Source: Gordius sp. MW1 (Eukaryota > Nematomorpha > Gordioida > Gordea > Gordiidae). From it: a DNA stretch of 64,000 nt. Shown one piece after another: positions 33,901-38,210 of the stretch. The stretch covers positions 2,232,001 through 2,296,000 of the forward strand of contig OZ038532.1 of assembly GCA_964036665.1 (NCBI GenBank), given 5' to 3'. The first letter of the stretch is position 1; every line of letters starts with the position of its first letter. The position numbers and the translations under genes are program-made. The notes beneath the pieces were generated by a model. The model saw nothing but the letters and a program-made list of their open reading frames with translations. It had not been told where the DNA came from and searched no databases.

Positions 33901-36094
33901 CAAAATAAATTTTTGTATAAAGGTAGTGAGCAGTCGGGCCCCAATAAACAATAATGGAATTTGGGCTCGGGCGAGGTCGAAAAGAGCAAAGCTAATCAGC
34001 GATCATTAGCTAGTCTAGTTGCGAAAGCAAAAGAAAAGTCTTTTACTGAGGCATAAGTCCACAAAGCTTTCATGGAAATTATAAAAAATTGACAGGAGAG
34101 ACGGACAACAAAAAGCGAGCCTATAAAATGCATAGCTATCTATAGACGTCTAAATTAAATTGCAGTTTTAGATACTTCCTGTAAATAAAAATCCCTATAT
34201 CTAGATAATATACAAGGTTTTCCAGCCCCTCCGTTAAATACATTATAGTGATTTAAAGTTGATTTATTTCATGAATTCATTATTAAAATAAGCGAGGGTA
34301 AAGAGCTGCACGAGTGACCCCAAACCCGACCGAGGGTAAAGAGCTGCACGAGTGACCCCAAACCCGACCCGCGGGTTTGGGTTAAAAATTTAAAATTGCT
34401 CTTGAGTCGGGTTAGGGTTAAAAAGGGTGACTGCAGGTCTCTAAGCCAGGAGTAAACTAATATATCAACCATTTTACTTAAATTTGCAATTTACAAAATA
34501 TACATTTTGAGGGAAATATAGAAAAAATACTCTTTAATTTTAAGGAGAAGGCGTGACCTAGCTGGAAAAAAAGGTTAGAAAAATTGATAATTTTGAGGAT
34601 TGCAATCATAATAATTGGCATTCTTACATATCATAACAAAAATCGAATTTAAATTTATAAAAAAATTATTAATCGATAAATTTAGATAAAATAGAAAAAA
34701 CAATTGGGATCCTTAAATCTGTAATCTTTATTACATTTTAATCTAAAACACATTGTTTTAAATAACCTATAAAAAGCGAGGTTTATGTTATATATGTGGC
34801 CAAGAACAATCACTAAAAATCAATATCAATATTGGGTGGAAATTTTGATAATTGGGTGACATGCATGATTGGTTTTAGGAGAAAATCGGAAAATCAAAAG
34901 ATCCAATATGATAACAAATATTTTAAAAATAAAATTAAAAAATATATTCTTAAAATTAAATTTAAAAATAAGGTGGAACACCCCCCCCCCCACCCTTCCT
35001 TGATAAATTTTCAAAAACAATGACTATTTACTTTTTCTGGCATTTTCATATATAGATTGTAGATATAATGGCCTCCAGAAGTTAGTGTTATCTGTTACTA
35101 GAAATCAGAGCATATACACGTAGATAAAGGAGCATGTATAATTAGAGAGGAAGAATCCAGATGGAACAGATTAATATTTTTATCAGCAATTACAAATATA
35201 TATATATGTAGATGGCTGTGGAATGGATTGTTATCTTAGATTTTCTCAAATATTTACGGTCATCAATGTAAAAGAAAGCATTGATTTTTTTTGGCTTTTG
35301 TATGAGGTTAATGGGTCATAAAACATTAATTGTATTCGGATTTTATAGCTGTCCTCCAACTACTAATTGTGTTTTATTGTCTTTTTTTAATGTTGAAAAA
35401 CTAAAAATTGATATTGTTGCGTAGAAATGAATAGATAAATGAAATTAGTAATTAAATAATGTTGTTTATTAAGGATGGGGAATTATATATTATTTGAACA
35501 ACATGTTATCTCCTTTTATAATTTTTAATACTTTATAATATGACACCACATTATATTACATCAAGCAATATTATAGATATTGAGTAAAAATGTTTGTCAT
35601 TTTAATTATGTAATCCTATTTGATTTGCAAATTTTTTTAAGGATTACACTATAACAAAAAAATCCACCAAAATAAATGTTTAACAGAATATACTAAATAT
35701 TTCTGATAAAATATTCCCAAAATTATTAATTTAAAAATTAGTCATTGATTGCAAGTGATTTAAATATTATATAAATAGATGTTCTATTTAACAAATTGTG
35801 CAAGAAAACATATAATTTAATTAACACAAATTATAAATCTCAGCAAAAACAGATTTCATATGATAAAGTTCATAAAATAAAAGAAATATATGAAAAAATC
35901 AATAGATTTGTTAATGATAAATTCAATTGAATTAAAAAAGGAAAATAGTTTACCACATCAATCTGCTTTTTAAACATCTTCTTAGGGAAAGTATGAAGAT
36001 TTTCATTCACATCATCTTCATGAGACGCTTCCGATACGATATCATAAATAACGCTATCCTCCTTTTCATTAAAACTAGATTCAGGATCTTTCAT
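745..36094 (-). CDS. DGKH: Type II diacylglycerol kinase (delta/eta class), 22 coding exons, 3' end outside window
   Basis: The product phosphorylates diacylglycerol to phosphatidic acid, ending DAG signalling and starting PA signalling, normally in the cytosol and at membranes. Exons in coding order: 36094-35954, 24619-24569, 23859-23797, 21594-21514, 19255-19148, 18739-18610, 15633-15527, 15180-15052, 14498-14233, 13626-13518, 12754-12615, 10273-9094, 8485-8359, 7995-7729, 7623-7489, 6899-6300, 5876-5756, 5388-5278, 5184-5029, 4943-4898, 4253-3996, 959-745. Every junction keeps phase, giving 1513 codons. Domain order: PH (about 48-148), two C1 fingers (158-208, 232-283), catalytic domain (316-447, GGDG at 375-378, GTGNDL at 404-409), long Ser-rich insert, accessory domain (about 1255-1440). 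A PH domain plus a split kinase is diagnostic of type II enzymes. The family's C-terminal region, often with a SAM domain, is not in the window. Delta cannot be told from eta, since invertebrates usually have one type II gene. Confidence 0.95.
928..1087. repeat. Tandem duplication of DGK exon 22 acceptor region
   Basis: An ~87-bp unit starts at 928 and again at 1015. It contains the first ~11 codons of exon 22 (reversed) plus its acceptor and branch region. A third copy lies at 2852-2951. Only the 928 copy is joined to the full exon. Confidence 0.85.
1088..2842 (+). mobile_element. Repeat family A, copy 1
   Basis: Non-coding element of about 1.75 kb. It begins CTCGGGCCTTCGGCC (a hairpin), then a purine tract, then several 110-130-bp tandem repeats, each with TGGCCAATGG facing CCATTGGTCAG. 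It ends GAGCCCATAAATTGCATAGC. AATCATAA flanks both sides (1080-1087, 2843-2850), a likely 8-bp target duplication. Small ORFs in it are repeat artefacts. Superfamily not identified. Confidence 0.8.
2852..2951. repeat. Third copy of DGK exon 22 acceptor unit
   Basis: Starts GCGTTCCAGATC like the copy at 1015, and lies directly beyond the family A insertion. Confidence 0.8.
3012..3174. mobile_element. MITE, CATGGGCGTAGCC family, C/G-run core
   Basis: Ends ATGAGCGTAGCCAGG and TAACTATGCTCATG form imperfect terminal inverted repeats. The interior has a G10 run on one side and a C9 run on the other. Confidence 0.7.
3214..3390. mobile_element. ~200-bp hAT-type MITE (TAGTGTTGTAAAAACGG family)
   Basis: Palindromic element from TAGTGTTTTAAAAGTGGC to its inverse TTACAACACTA. 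The interior carries the family's GTCGAC-containing repeats and AAACATAAACAGACC. Flanks CTTAAGCT and CTTGGGCC may be an old target duplication. Confidence 0.8.
3722..3871. mobile_element. hAT-type MITE, TAGTGTTG family
   Basis: Family ends AAAAACGGCTGGG and CCGTTTTTTACAACACTA. Shortened interior. Lies in the intron after DGK exon 21. Confidence 0.8.
3996..4253 (-). CDS. DGKH: DGK exon 21: accessory domain, C-terminal half
   Basis: Codes residues 1357-1442, phase 0 at both ends. [26 protein letters not shown]-type and VQVDGEAWxQPPG-type blocks are the most conserved part of the type II accessory domain. It carries a small GEPTDPG insertion where human has GDEG. The donor is AAG|GTCAAC. Confidence 0.97.
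4898..4943 (-). CDS. DGKH: DGK exon 20: accessory domain micro-exon
   Basis: A 46-nt exon coding [16 protein letters not shown] (residues 1341-1356), nearly identical to the human [16 protein letters not shown] block. Acceptor TTTTGTAG, donor GTAAGG. It is too short for simple ORF calling, but phase and homology are unambiguous. Confidence 0.95.
5029..5184 (-). CDS. DGKH: DGK exon 19: accessory domain
   Basis: Codes residues 1289-1340, including [17 protein letters not shown] and [16 protein letters not shown], both standard accessory-domain motifs. Acceptor ATGCAG, donor GTTTTA in phase 2. Confidence 0.95.
5278..5388 (-). CDS. DGKH: DGK exon 18: accessory domain start, GC donor
   Basis: Codes residues 1252-1288 with [18 protein letters not shown], the start of the accessory domain. 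No GT donor fits. Phase and homology require AG|GCAAGA, that is a GC-AG intron, joining HPDKA to RTRN through one shared Ser. Confidence 0.93.
5756..5876 (-). CDS. DGKH: DGK exon 17: LLANADALC segment
   Basis: Codes residues 1212-1251. It contains [19 protein letters not shown], matching the insect kinase [17 protein letters not shown] and corresponding to human RLLINADPF. Acceptor CTCCTTTTAG, donor GTAAAT. Confidence 0.93.
5945..6260. repeat. Diverged ~185-bp tandem duplication
   Basis: TTTATTAATTTTGCAAAAATG and ATTAGTCGAGAACTA each occur twice, about 185 bp apart, in the intron between DGK exons 16 and 17. No coding content. Confidence 0.6.
6300..6899 (-). CDS. DGKH: DGK exon 16: Ser-rich linker
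   Basis: Codes about residues 1012-1211, a low-complexity linker with a serine run (residues SSSSSSSY) and basic segments such as ISRRLSRGS that could be phosphosites. It is placed by phase: acceptor GCGATAG|GT completes a Ser codon, and donor GTAAAA is in phase 1. Some 300 bases of AT-rich sequence follow before the next exon. Confidence 0.85.
7489..7623 (-). CDS. DGKH: DGK exon 15: linker
   Basis: Codes 45 residues around [19 protein letters not shown] and [15 protein letters not shown]. The second stretch resembles human TKILYPNVRAGMSGS. Acceptor GATGTAG, donor A|GTAAGT (consensus). Phase 1 at both ends. Confidence 0.88.
7729..7995 (-). CDS. DGKH: DGK exon 14: acidic/helical linker
   Basis: Codes 88 full residues of the linker between the kinase halves: an acidic start ([13 protein letters not shown]), a Ser-rich stretch, then a predicted helix with [19 protein letters not shown]. 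Acceptor AATTATAG, donor G|GTAAAT. Placed by phase and position; little direct homology. Confidence 0.85.
8359..8485 (-). CDS. DGKH: DGK exon 13: Asn/Tyr-rich linker
   Basis: Codes 42 residues rich in N, Q, Y and S. Acceptor TTGCTTGAAG and donor C|GTAAAT keep phase between exons 12 and 14, the main reason for calling it. No homology is visible, and it could be an alternative exon. Confidence 0.7.
8586..8788. mobile_element. hAT-type MITE, full length with 8-bp duplication
   Basis: A 203-bp copy flanked by CCTAGATT (8578-8585) and CCTAAATT (8789-8796), 7 of 8 bases matching. Lies between DGK exons 12 and 13. Confidence 0.9.
9094..10273 (-). CDS. DGKH: DGK exon 12: large linker exon
   Basis: Codes residues 442-835. 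It completes RWSIM, the conserved end of the catalytic block (human RWSVM). The rest is divergent, Ser/Pro/Asp-rich, with a possible helix [16 protein letters not shown]. Donor GTAATT at 9093. If it is skipped, the frame reads on to a stop at 9052, giving a possible shorter isoform without the accessory domain. Arg/Pro/Gly codons near 9200-9245 spell CCCGA-like runs by chance. Confidence 0.92.
10274..10624. other. DGK intron 11 segment, nothing recognised
   Basis: AT-rich sequence between DGK exon 12 and family A copy 2. It has a short stretch (ACATTTCAAAATGGCGGACAA) shared with repeat family D. Confidence 0.4.
10625..12501 (-). mobile_element. Repeat family A, copy 2 (inverted)
   Basis: Reverse-oriented copy of the 1088-2842 element, from AATTGCTATGCAATTT to the CCGAAGGCCCGAG hairpin, sitting in DGK intron 11 opposite to copy 1. 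It has the same tandem units. Copies 1 and 2 are inverted relative to each other about 9.5 kb apart. Confidence 0.85.
12615..12754 (-). CDS. DGKH: DGK exon 11: catalytic domain, GTGNDL
   Basis: Codes residues 396-441: [20 protein letters not shown], then [18 protein letters not shown]. [15 protein letters not shown] is a signature of the DAG kinase catalytic domain. Acceptor TTTTTTAG, donor AG|GTATTT in phase 2. Confidence 0.98.
13045..13283. repeat. Repeat family B, copy 1
   Basis: Shares long blocks with 33838-34143, including GGGCGAGGTCGAAAA and TTAGCTAGTCTA. It ends in a variant of the same CCATAAATTGCATAGC motif that ends family A. Non-coding. Confidence 0.6.
13518..13626 (-). CDS. DGKH: DGK exon 10: catalytic domain, GGDG
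   Basis: Codes residues 359-395, including [22 protein letters not shown] (375-378) is the nucleotide-binding glycine motif. The donor is GTTCAT, which lacks the usual A/G at +3, but phase 0 and homology leave no alternative. Confidence 0.97.
13946..14150. mobile_element. hAT-type MITE, TAGTGTTG family
   Basis: About 205 bp with clean ends TAGTGTTGTAAAAACGGCTG and CAGCCGTTTTTACAACACT. Lies between DGK exons 9 and 10. No clear target duplication. Confidence 0.88.
14233..14498 (-). CDS. DGKH: DGK exon 9: second C1 end and catalytic domain start
   Basis: Codes residues 271-358. It begins AHNNC, giving the last His and Cys of the second C1 finger, and proceeds to [16 protein letters not shown] and [13 protein letters not shown], the canonical start of the kinase domain. 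Acceptor CTATAG, donor GG|GTAGAT. Confidence 0.97.
14636..14779. mobile_element. MITE, CATGGGCGTAGCC family
   Basis: Ends CATGGGCGTCGAC and GCTAGCTACGCCCATG. The interior GGGGCAAGGAGGGC and GCCCCCCCCTC form the G/C core. In the intron between DGK exons 8 and 9. Confidence 0.75.
15052..15180 (-). CDS. DGKH: DGK exon 8: second C1 zinc finger
   Basis: Codes residues 228-270: [19 protein letters not shown] and [14 protein letters not shown], nearly the same as human type II enzymes. The zinc ligands of the His-X12-Cys-X2-Cys pattern are present. Acceptor CCTATAG, donor GTATAA. Confidence 0.98.
15527..15633 (-). CDS. DGKH: DGK exon 7: first C1 finger, C-terminal half
   Basis: Codes residues 192-227: [27 protein letters not shown], matching human CKFKAHKRCAVRA and CKWTTL. 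Acceptor ATATTAG, donor GTATTA. It shares an Ile codon with exon 6. Confidence 0.97.
15850..16377. repeat. Single arm of a foldback element
   Basis: Matches the right arm plus extension of the foldback element at 60443-61430, including AATAATGGACC and CTTTGACACATTGCCGCCTA-type blocks. Only one arm is present here, in the intron between DGK exons 6 and 7. Confidence 0.65.
16380..16623. mobile_element. hAT-type MITE with extra internal sequence
   Basis: Family ends TTGTAAAAACGCTGGG and CAGCCGTTTTTACAACACTA, but longer (about 244 bp), with added sequence in the middle. Confidence 0.75.
17118..17320. mobile_element. hAT-type MITE, TAGTGTTG family
   Basis: A 203-bp copy with ends TAGTGTTGGCAAACGGC and TTTTTACAACACTA. 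Flanks too diverged to show a duplication. Confidence 0.85.
17487..18076. mobile_element. Repeat family D copy, interrupted
   Basis: Starts CATAGACTACATAGACT and ends GATGAGCATCTATCTAGT, the inverted terminal motif of family D. It is interrupted by the MITE at 17515-17693. Confidence 0.6.
17515..17693. mobile_element. MITE, CATGGGCGTAGCC family, nested in family D
   Basis: Ends CATGGGCGTAGCCAAGG and CAGGCTACGCCCATG. The G7 and C10 runs are diagnostic. It sits inside a family D element, so it is the younger insertion. Confidence 0.82.
18610..18739 (-). CDS. DGKH: DGK exon 6: first C1 finger, N-terminal half
   Basis: Codes residues 149-191: [19 protein letters not shown] then [15 protein letters not shown], a near match to human [18 protein letters not shown]. 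The donor is GTTCGC, unusual at +3 to +6 but the only one that keeps phase 1. A ~3-kb intron with several mobile elements separates it from exon 7. Confidence 0.97.
19148..19255 (-). CDS. DGKH: DGK exon 5: PH domain C-terminal helix
   Basis: Codes residues 113-148: [19 protein letters not shown] then SWITAIKS. The R(K/D)EMExWI helix ends PH domains of this class (human RKEMEDWIAALK). Acceptor TTTTTTAG, donor GTAAGA, phase 0 at both ends. Confidence 0.95.
19793..19846. repeat. Short tandem repeat, two 24-bp units
   Basis: AAAATGGACCTTTTTTATG repeats twice with a partial third unit, in the intron between DGK exons 4 and 5. Confidence 0.7.
19856..21513. other. DGK intron 4, mostly unassigned AT-rich sequence
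   Basis: Contains GTTGTCCGTCCGTCC at 19918 (family A/B-like), a partial hAT-type MITE at 20357-20490 and a GGGCCGGGTTCGG-type GC-rich scrap near 20700. No coding sequence seen. Confidence 0.4.
20357..20490. mobile_element. Truncated hAT-type MITE
   Basis: Left end TAATGTTGTAAAAACTAC and internal AAACATAAACGGAC are present. The right end is missing. Confidence 0.6.
21514..21594 (-). CDS. DGKH: DGK exon 4: PH domain middle
   Basis: Codes 27 residues including [16 protein letters not shown] and LKNSFT, matching human FDEVDLTDASVAESS and NNSFT. Acceptor GTTAG, donor GTAAGT, phase 0. Confidence 0.94.
21913..22030. mobile_element. One-ended MITE, CATGGGCGTAGCC family
   Basis: Left end CATGGGCGTAGCCAGG and G-run core. 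No matching right end. Confidence 0.55.
22424..23095. mobile_element. Repeat family D copy, interrupted
   Basis: Ends AGACTAGATAGAGTGCTCAT and GAGCAGGCTATGTAGTCTAT. Contains ATCCGCCATTGTGAAATG and AATGGTGGATATAAGG, typical of the family. Interrupted by a C/G-run MITE at 22695-22947. Confidence 0.6.
22695..22947. mobile_element. C/G-run MITE nested in family D
   Basis: Ends GGCGCGTAACCAGG and CCATATTACGCCACTGCC with long G and C runs. A diverged member of, or relative to, the CATGGGCGTAGCC family. Confidence 0.55.
23284..23690. mobile_element. Repeat family D copy
   Basis: From CATAGACTGCATAAATACAT to GGGCAGTCAATCTAGTCTAT, with internal CATTTCAAAATGGCG. Next to DGK exon 3. Confidence 0.55.
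23797..23859 (-). CDS. DGKH: DGK exon 3: PH domain
   Basis: A 63-nt exon coding [19 protein letters not shown] plus DK, matching human RSKRRYFKLRGRTLYYAKD. Acceptor TTATTTAG, donor GTAATA, phase 0. Found by looking for the strand missing between exons 2 and 4. Confidence 0.94.
24569..24619 (-). CDS. DGKH: DGK exon 2: PH domain start
   Basis: A 51-nt exon coding [17 protein letters not shown], the first PH strand (human KDGMLTKQNNSFQ). Acceptor GATCGTACAG, donor GTAGTT, phase 0 at both ends. Confidence 0.93.
25088..25232. mobile_element. hAT-type MITE, internally shortened
   Basis: Ends CAGTGCTGTAAAAACGGC and GCCGTTTTTACAACACTA, about 145 bp. Confidence 0.8.
25238..25355. mobile_element. MITE, CATGGGCGTAGCC family
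   Basis: Ends CGTGGGCGTAGCCAAGG and GCTGGCTACGCCCGTG, six bases from the neighbouring MITE. Core of G and C runs. Confidence 0.75.
26337..26503. mobile_element. hAT-type MITE, diverged
   Basis: Left GGGTTTTGTTTCGTCGAC and right GAGCCGTTTTTACGATACTA. The family interior is recognisable. Confidence 0.7.
26728..26903. mobile_element. MITE, CATGGGCGTAGCC family
   Basis: Ends CACGGGCGTAGCCAGC and TTGGCTACGTTCATG, with G and C runs inside. The short reading frames across it are artefacts of these runs. Confidence 0.75.
26996..27077. mobile_element. Truncated hAT-type MITE
   Basis: Left end TAGTGTTGTAAACGGCTAGG only. Confidence 0.55.
27821..28186. mobile_element. ~366-bp MITE, AGGGCTTGTCTTAATATCG ends
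   Basis: Clear 19-base terminal inverted repeats at 27821 and ending 28186. No coding capacity. Family unknown. Confidence 0.75.
28436..28610. mobile_element. hAT-type MITE, TAGTGTTG family
   Basis: Right end CAGCCGTTTTTACAACATTA is intact. The left end is short (TATCGTAAAAACGG). Internal GTCGACC and CAAACAAAACCC present. Confidence 0.75.
28828..29100 (+). other. Orphan reading frame, not identified
   Basis: A 90-codon frame whose last 60 residues look protein-like: [17 protein letters not shown] then [17 protein letters not shown] and [12 protein letters not shown]. The last part faintly recalls the C-terminal helices of calponin-homology domains, which is only a guess. It ends in a stop just before the hAT relic. 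Possible gene fragment, or chance. Confidence 0.25.
29116..30311 (-). mobile_element. hAT DNA transposon relic
   Basis: Terminal inverted repeats TAGAGGCCTGCA (29116-29127 and 30300-30311). Subterminal CCCGACCCGACCCGAAAGCG repeats lie at both ends. Inside, only the C-terminal part of a hAT transposase is recognisable (29389-29592). The 1.2-kb size and missing transposase body make it an internally deleted, non-autonomous copy. It sits in the poly-C core of a CATGGGCGTAGCC MITE, so its target duplication is hidden in the C run. Confidence 0.88.
29389..29592 (-). pseudogene. hAT transposase C-terminal dimerisation domain fragment
   Basis: Shows [19 protein letters not shown], then [17 protein letters not shown] and [15 protein letters not shown], the classic hATC signature (WW...YP.LS.LA...L.IPASS..SER.FS.AG). 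About 67 residues survive of a protein usually over 600 long. The N-terminal zinc finger and catalytic core are not visible, so no functional enzyme is expected. Confidence 0.9.
30312..30464. mobile_element. Right part of a CATGGGCGTAGCC MITE
   Basis: C-rich core followed by AACTTAGCTACGCGCCCATG. The hAT element to the left inserted in its C run. Confidence 0.6.
30912..30982 (-). tRNA. tRNA-Gln (anticodon TTG)
   Basis: Read on the minus strand it begins GGTCCCATGGTGTAATGG and folds as a cloverleaf. The acceptor stem pairs GGTCCCA with TGGGACC. The anticodon stem TAGGA/TCCTA encloses CTTTGAA (anticodon TTG, glutamine). The T arm contains GAGTTCGAATCTC, a good pol III B box, and the D-arm region supplies the A box. 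It lies in DGK intron 1, on the kinase's strand. It looks intact; no intron. Confidence 0.95.
31256..31400. mobile_element. hAT-like MITE with CCCGA subterminal repeats
   Basis: Ends TAGGACTGCAAAATCAC and GGTCACCCGTGCAG...TCTCTA, a 145-bp derivative of the 29116-30311 type. Confidence 0.7.
31424..31869. mobile_element. Repeat family D, short subtype, copy 1
   Basis: From CATAGACTAGATAGACTGC to CATGAGCAGTCTATAGTCTA. Close match along its length to 36655-37099. The small ORF inside is present in both copies and not gene-like. Confidence 0.75.
31870..32400. mobile_element. Repeat family D, long subtype
   Basis: Starts with a CCGCCATTCTGAAATGTG block and ends CAGTCTATGTAGTCTATGG. Abuts the previous copy and may share its terminal motif. 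Confidence 0.55.
32552..32703. mobile_element. MITE, CATGGGCGTAGCC family
   Basis: Ends CATGGGTGTAGTAGCCAGC and GGCTAGGCTAGGCCCATG, with C-run core. Confidence 0.68.
33529..33563. repeat. (CT)n microsatellite
   Basis: About eleven CT units, then CT/CCT variants. Confidence 0.9.
33838..34143. repeat. Repeat family B, copy 2
   Basis: Near 300 bp, similar to 13045-13283, ending GCGAGCCTATAAAATGCATAG. Non-coding. Confidence 0.6.
34294..34443. mobile_element. hAT-like MITE with duplicated left end
   Basis: The left end AAAGAGCTGCACGAGTGACC occurs twice with a 38-bp period. The right end is GTGACTGCAGGTCTCTA. CCCGACC motifs inside. Confidence 0.65.
35954..36094 (-). CDS. DGKH: DGK exon 1: acidic N-terminus with start codon
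   Basis: Codes residues 1-47, from [15 protein letters not shown] to MFKKQIDV, ending at donor GTG|GTAAAC in phase 0, as exon 2 needs. An in-frame TAA lies 15 nt before the ATG, so this ATG is the likely start unless a further upstream exon is used. The sequence itself is not conserved, so assignment rests on phase, position and coding character. Confidence 0.75.
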
Positions 36095-36164
36095 TATATG
36101 AAGAAGACTTTAACATTTTAGCAGACGACTTTGATATTGACTGCAATTGGTATTTTTTAGTTTG

Positions 36165-36305
36165 GCCGAAAACAATCTCGCCGAAAAATAATGTCCCCCA
36201 GCTAAAAAGGTCCCCAAGCTTATTAACCCTAACCCATCAACCAATCACAAATTTGGGGACATTTTTTAGCTGGGGGACATTATTTTCGGCGAGATTGTTT
36301 TCGGC
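36165..36305. mobile_element. Hairpin MITE, ~54-bp arms
   Basis: GCCGAAAACAATCTCGCCG at the left is inverted at 36297-36305 and inward. Arms with TAATGTCCCCCAGCTAAAAA are nearly perfect around a ~34-nt centre. It lies just upstream of DGK exon 1. Confidence 0.85.
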
Positions 36306-36654
36306 GAGTTGACGGGCCACCGGTTACATTGATATCTACACGATCTACACATAGATTAGTCTATTTGTATACATTTATATAAAAGTGCTCTTGCTTGAAT
36401 AAATTTAACAATTATCGCATATAAACATGCATATGAACATAAAGCTATAAGAATCATTTTACTTGTAACTATATGTATAGGCCAAGAAAATTTTATACGA
36501 ACTTGAAGAGTTAATATGATGTCAAACACATTTATTAGCTTAAGCGTTATATGTATACTATATATTATCAAATATGATAACAAAATATTCTAAATATTTA
36601 TTATTTGTCTTAAGAAGCCTTATTACTGTACTTTGCTGATAAACTATCTTTTAA

Positions 36655-37099
36655 CCATAGACTAAATAGACTGCTCATCAACGCACAAAATGTGTACCCT
36701 TTTTTCCACCATTTTGAAACGAGGATTGTAACGTTGTGAGCATATAGAGATTAGTAATTTTCGCAAATTAAACAATTTTAAAATGGTAAATAAAAAAATA
36801 TTAAAGTGGGTAGATATCAAAAACAGCATTTTAAAATAAATATTCTTTAAAAAATACATAAAGATTAAAAATGTAAAAACTGCGATTAAAGTTTTTTTAA
36901 TGCCATCAATATTTTGTATAATATTAATTTAATGACGTTTTTTTTAATTTATAAACTAGTGAGGAAGGTAAATTGATTGTTATAGGGCAAAATTACATGG
37001 TTAAAATACACTAAATACACTCTTCAAAATGGAGGAAAATTAGACACACAATTACCCATATGCAACATATGGCATGAGCAGTCTATATAGTCTAAGCTT
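36655..37099. mobile_element. Repeat family D, short subtype, copy 2
   Basis: Close match to 31424-31869 in the same orientation, ends CATAGACTAAATAGACTGC and CATGAGCAGTCTATATAGTC. Confidence 0.75.
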
Positions 37100-37840
37100 T
37101 TAACACAAACTATCTGCCTCGGGAATCTATTGCCTTTCATTTTAAAAACGTCAATGGCATTCTGCCTGCAAAAAGTGGCAGAACAAAGACTTTTGAGGAA
37201 CTGCTATCTCTACTTATTTATTATAATATAATGGCTAGAAATCTCTATCAGTAAACCTCAGTCAAACTTTAAAAGGCCTAGTGCTACATGCGTTTATAAA
37301 TGATAGTCCCTTAAATAAGGGCAGTACTTTTTGAGCCAATAATATAAATACAAATATGCAGCCTTGAAACAATGTTGCAAATAATTTATGTTGAATGGTT
37401 AATTATCAACAATAATATAACAGCAATCTCTAAATCAACTTCTTAATTTGTCCGCTTTATATAATTATACATAATAATTTTGAGGCAAGTCGATAACACT
37501 AGAAATAGGAGTTTTTAAGTTTTTAAATATTGTATTTATATTAGTGATAAATCATAGCTTAAGAATAAAAAATTAGAAGGGCATCACAAAGTACATTAAC
37601 AGCTAATATTTTAAAAACAAAAGTGCTGAATATTTAGCTTCTCGTCTCGGTCTAGAAATTAAATGTGATTTCGTCTCGGCCTATAAAAACTTTGGTAAAT
37701 GGGTCGAGATGAATTTACTTTAATTTTTGCTTCACCAACACTACTTGGGTATTTGAATTTTTAAATATCAAATATTTTAATCAAGTAACATATATTATTT
37801 TGAATTCAGCTAAAATTAAATACTCAACTATGGTAATCCT
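37100..37840. other. Intergenic, nothing recognised
   Basis: AT-rich sequence upstream of DGK exon 1. No gene or clear repeat. Confidence 0.4.
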
Positions 37841-38180
37841 TAACAAGCCAACTCGTTGAATTTTTTTCATTTATGTCATCAATCTCAAATTGTAATAGTA
37901 TCGCATGTAACGAAGTGCGGCGCTTTTACACTTATGAGATTTCCATGTTATTGTTGTTTAGTCGAATCAGCAAGTTTATCAAAAAATAAACACATCATTG
38001 GTGCCAGAAACGGGGCTGAATTTATGCCTAGCAACAACATTGACGGCGAAAGTGATTCCAAGGATCTGGTTAAGGTACCGAACATGGAGGTCATATCAGT
38101 AAAGGCGCATTTGGAAGACCAGGGTTGTACAGCAGACACCTTGCTTATTAACCTGAAAGGTAGAGGTATACTCATCTAGC
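37841..38180 (+). mobile_element. LTR-retrotransposon-like fossil fragment
   Basis: An LTR-like tail (AAATAAACACATCA) is followed at once by TTGGTGCCAGAAACGGGG, which looks like a tRNA primer-binding site, and a short leader. Broken: only this piece is visible. Related LTR-like sequence occurs near 40030-40120. Family not determined. Confidence 0.4.
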
Positions 38181-38210
38181 CAGGCAGGCCATCGAAAAAA
38201 GAAAAAAAAA

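Larger units (their letters stand above)
24620..35953. other. DGK intron 1, about 11.3 kb
   Basis: Holds a tRNA gene, a hAT relic, MITEs and repeat families B and D, listed separately. The stretch 34450-35950 and several shorter AT-rich stretches show nothing recognisable. Confidence 0.6.
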
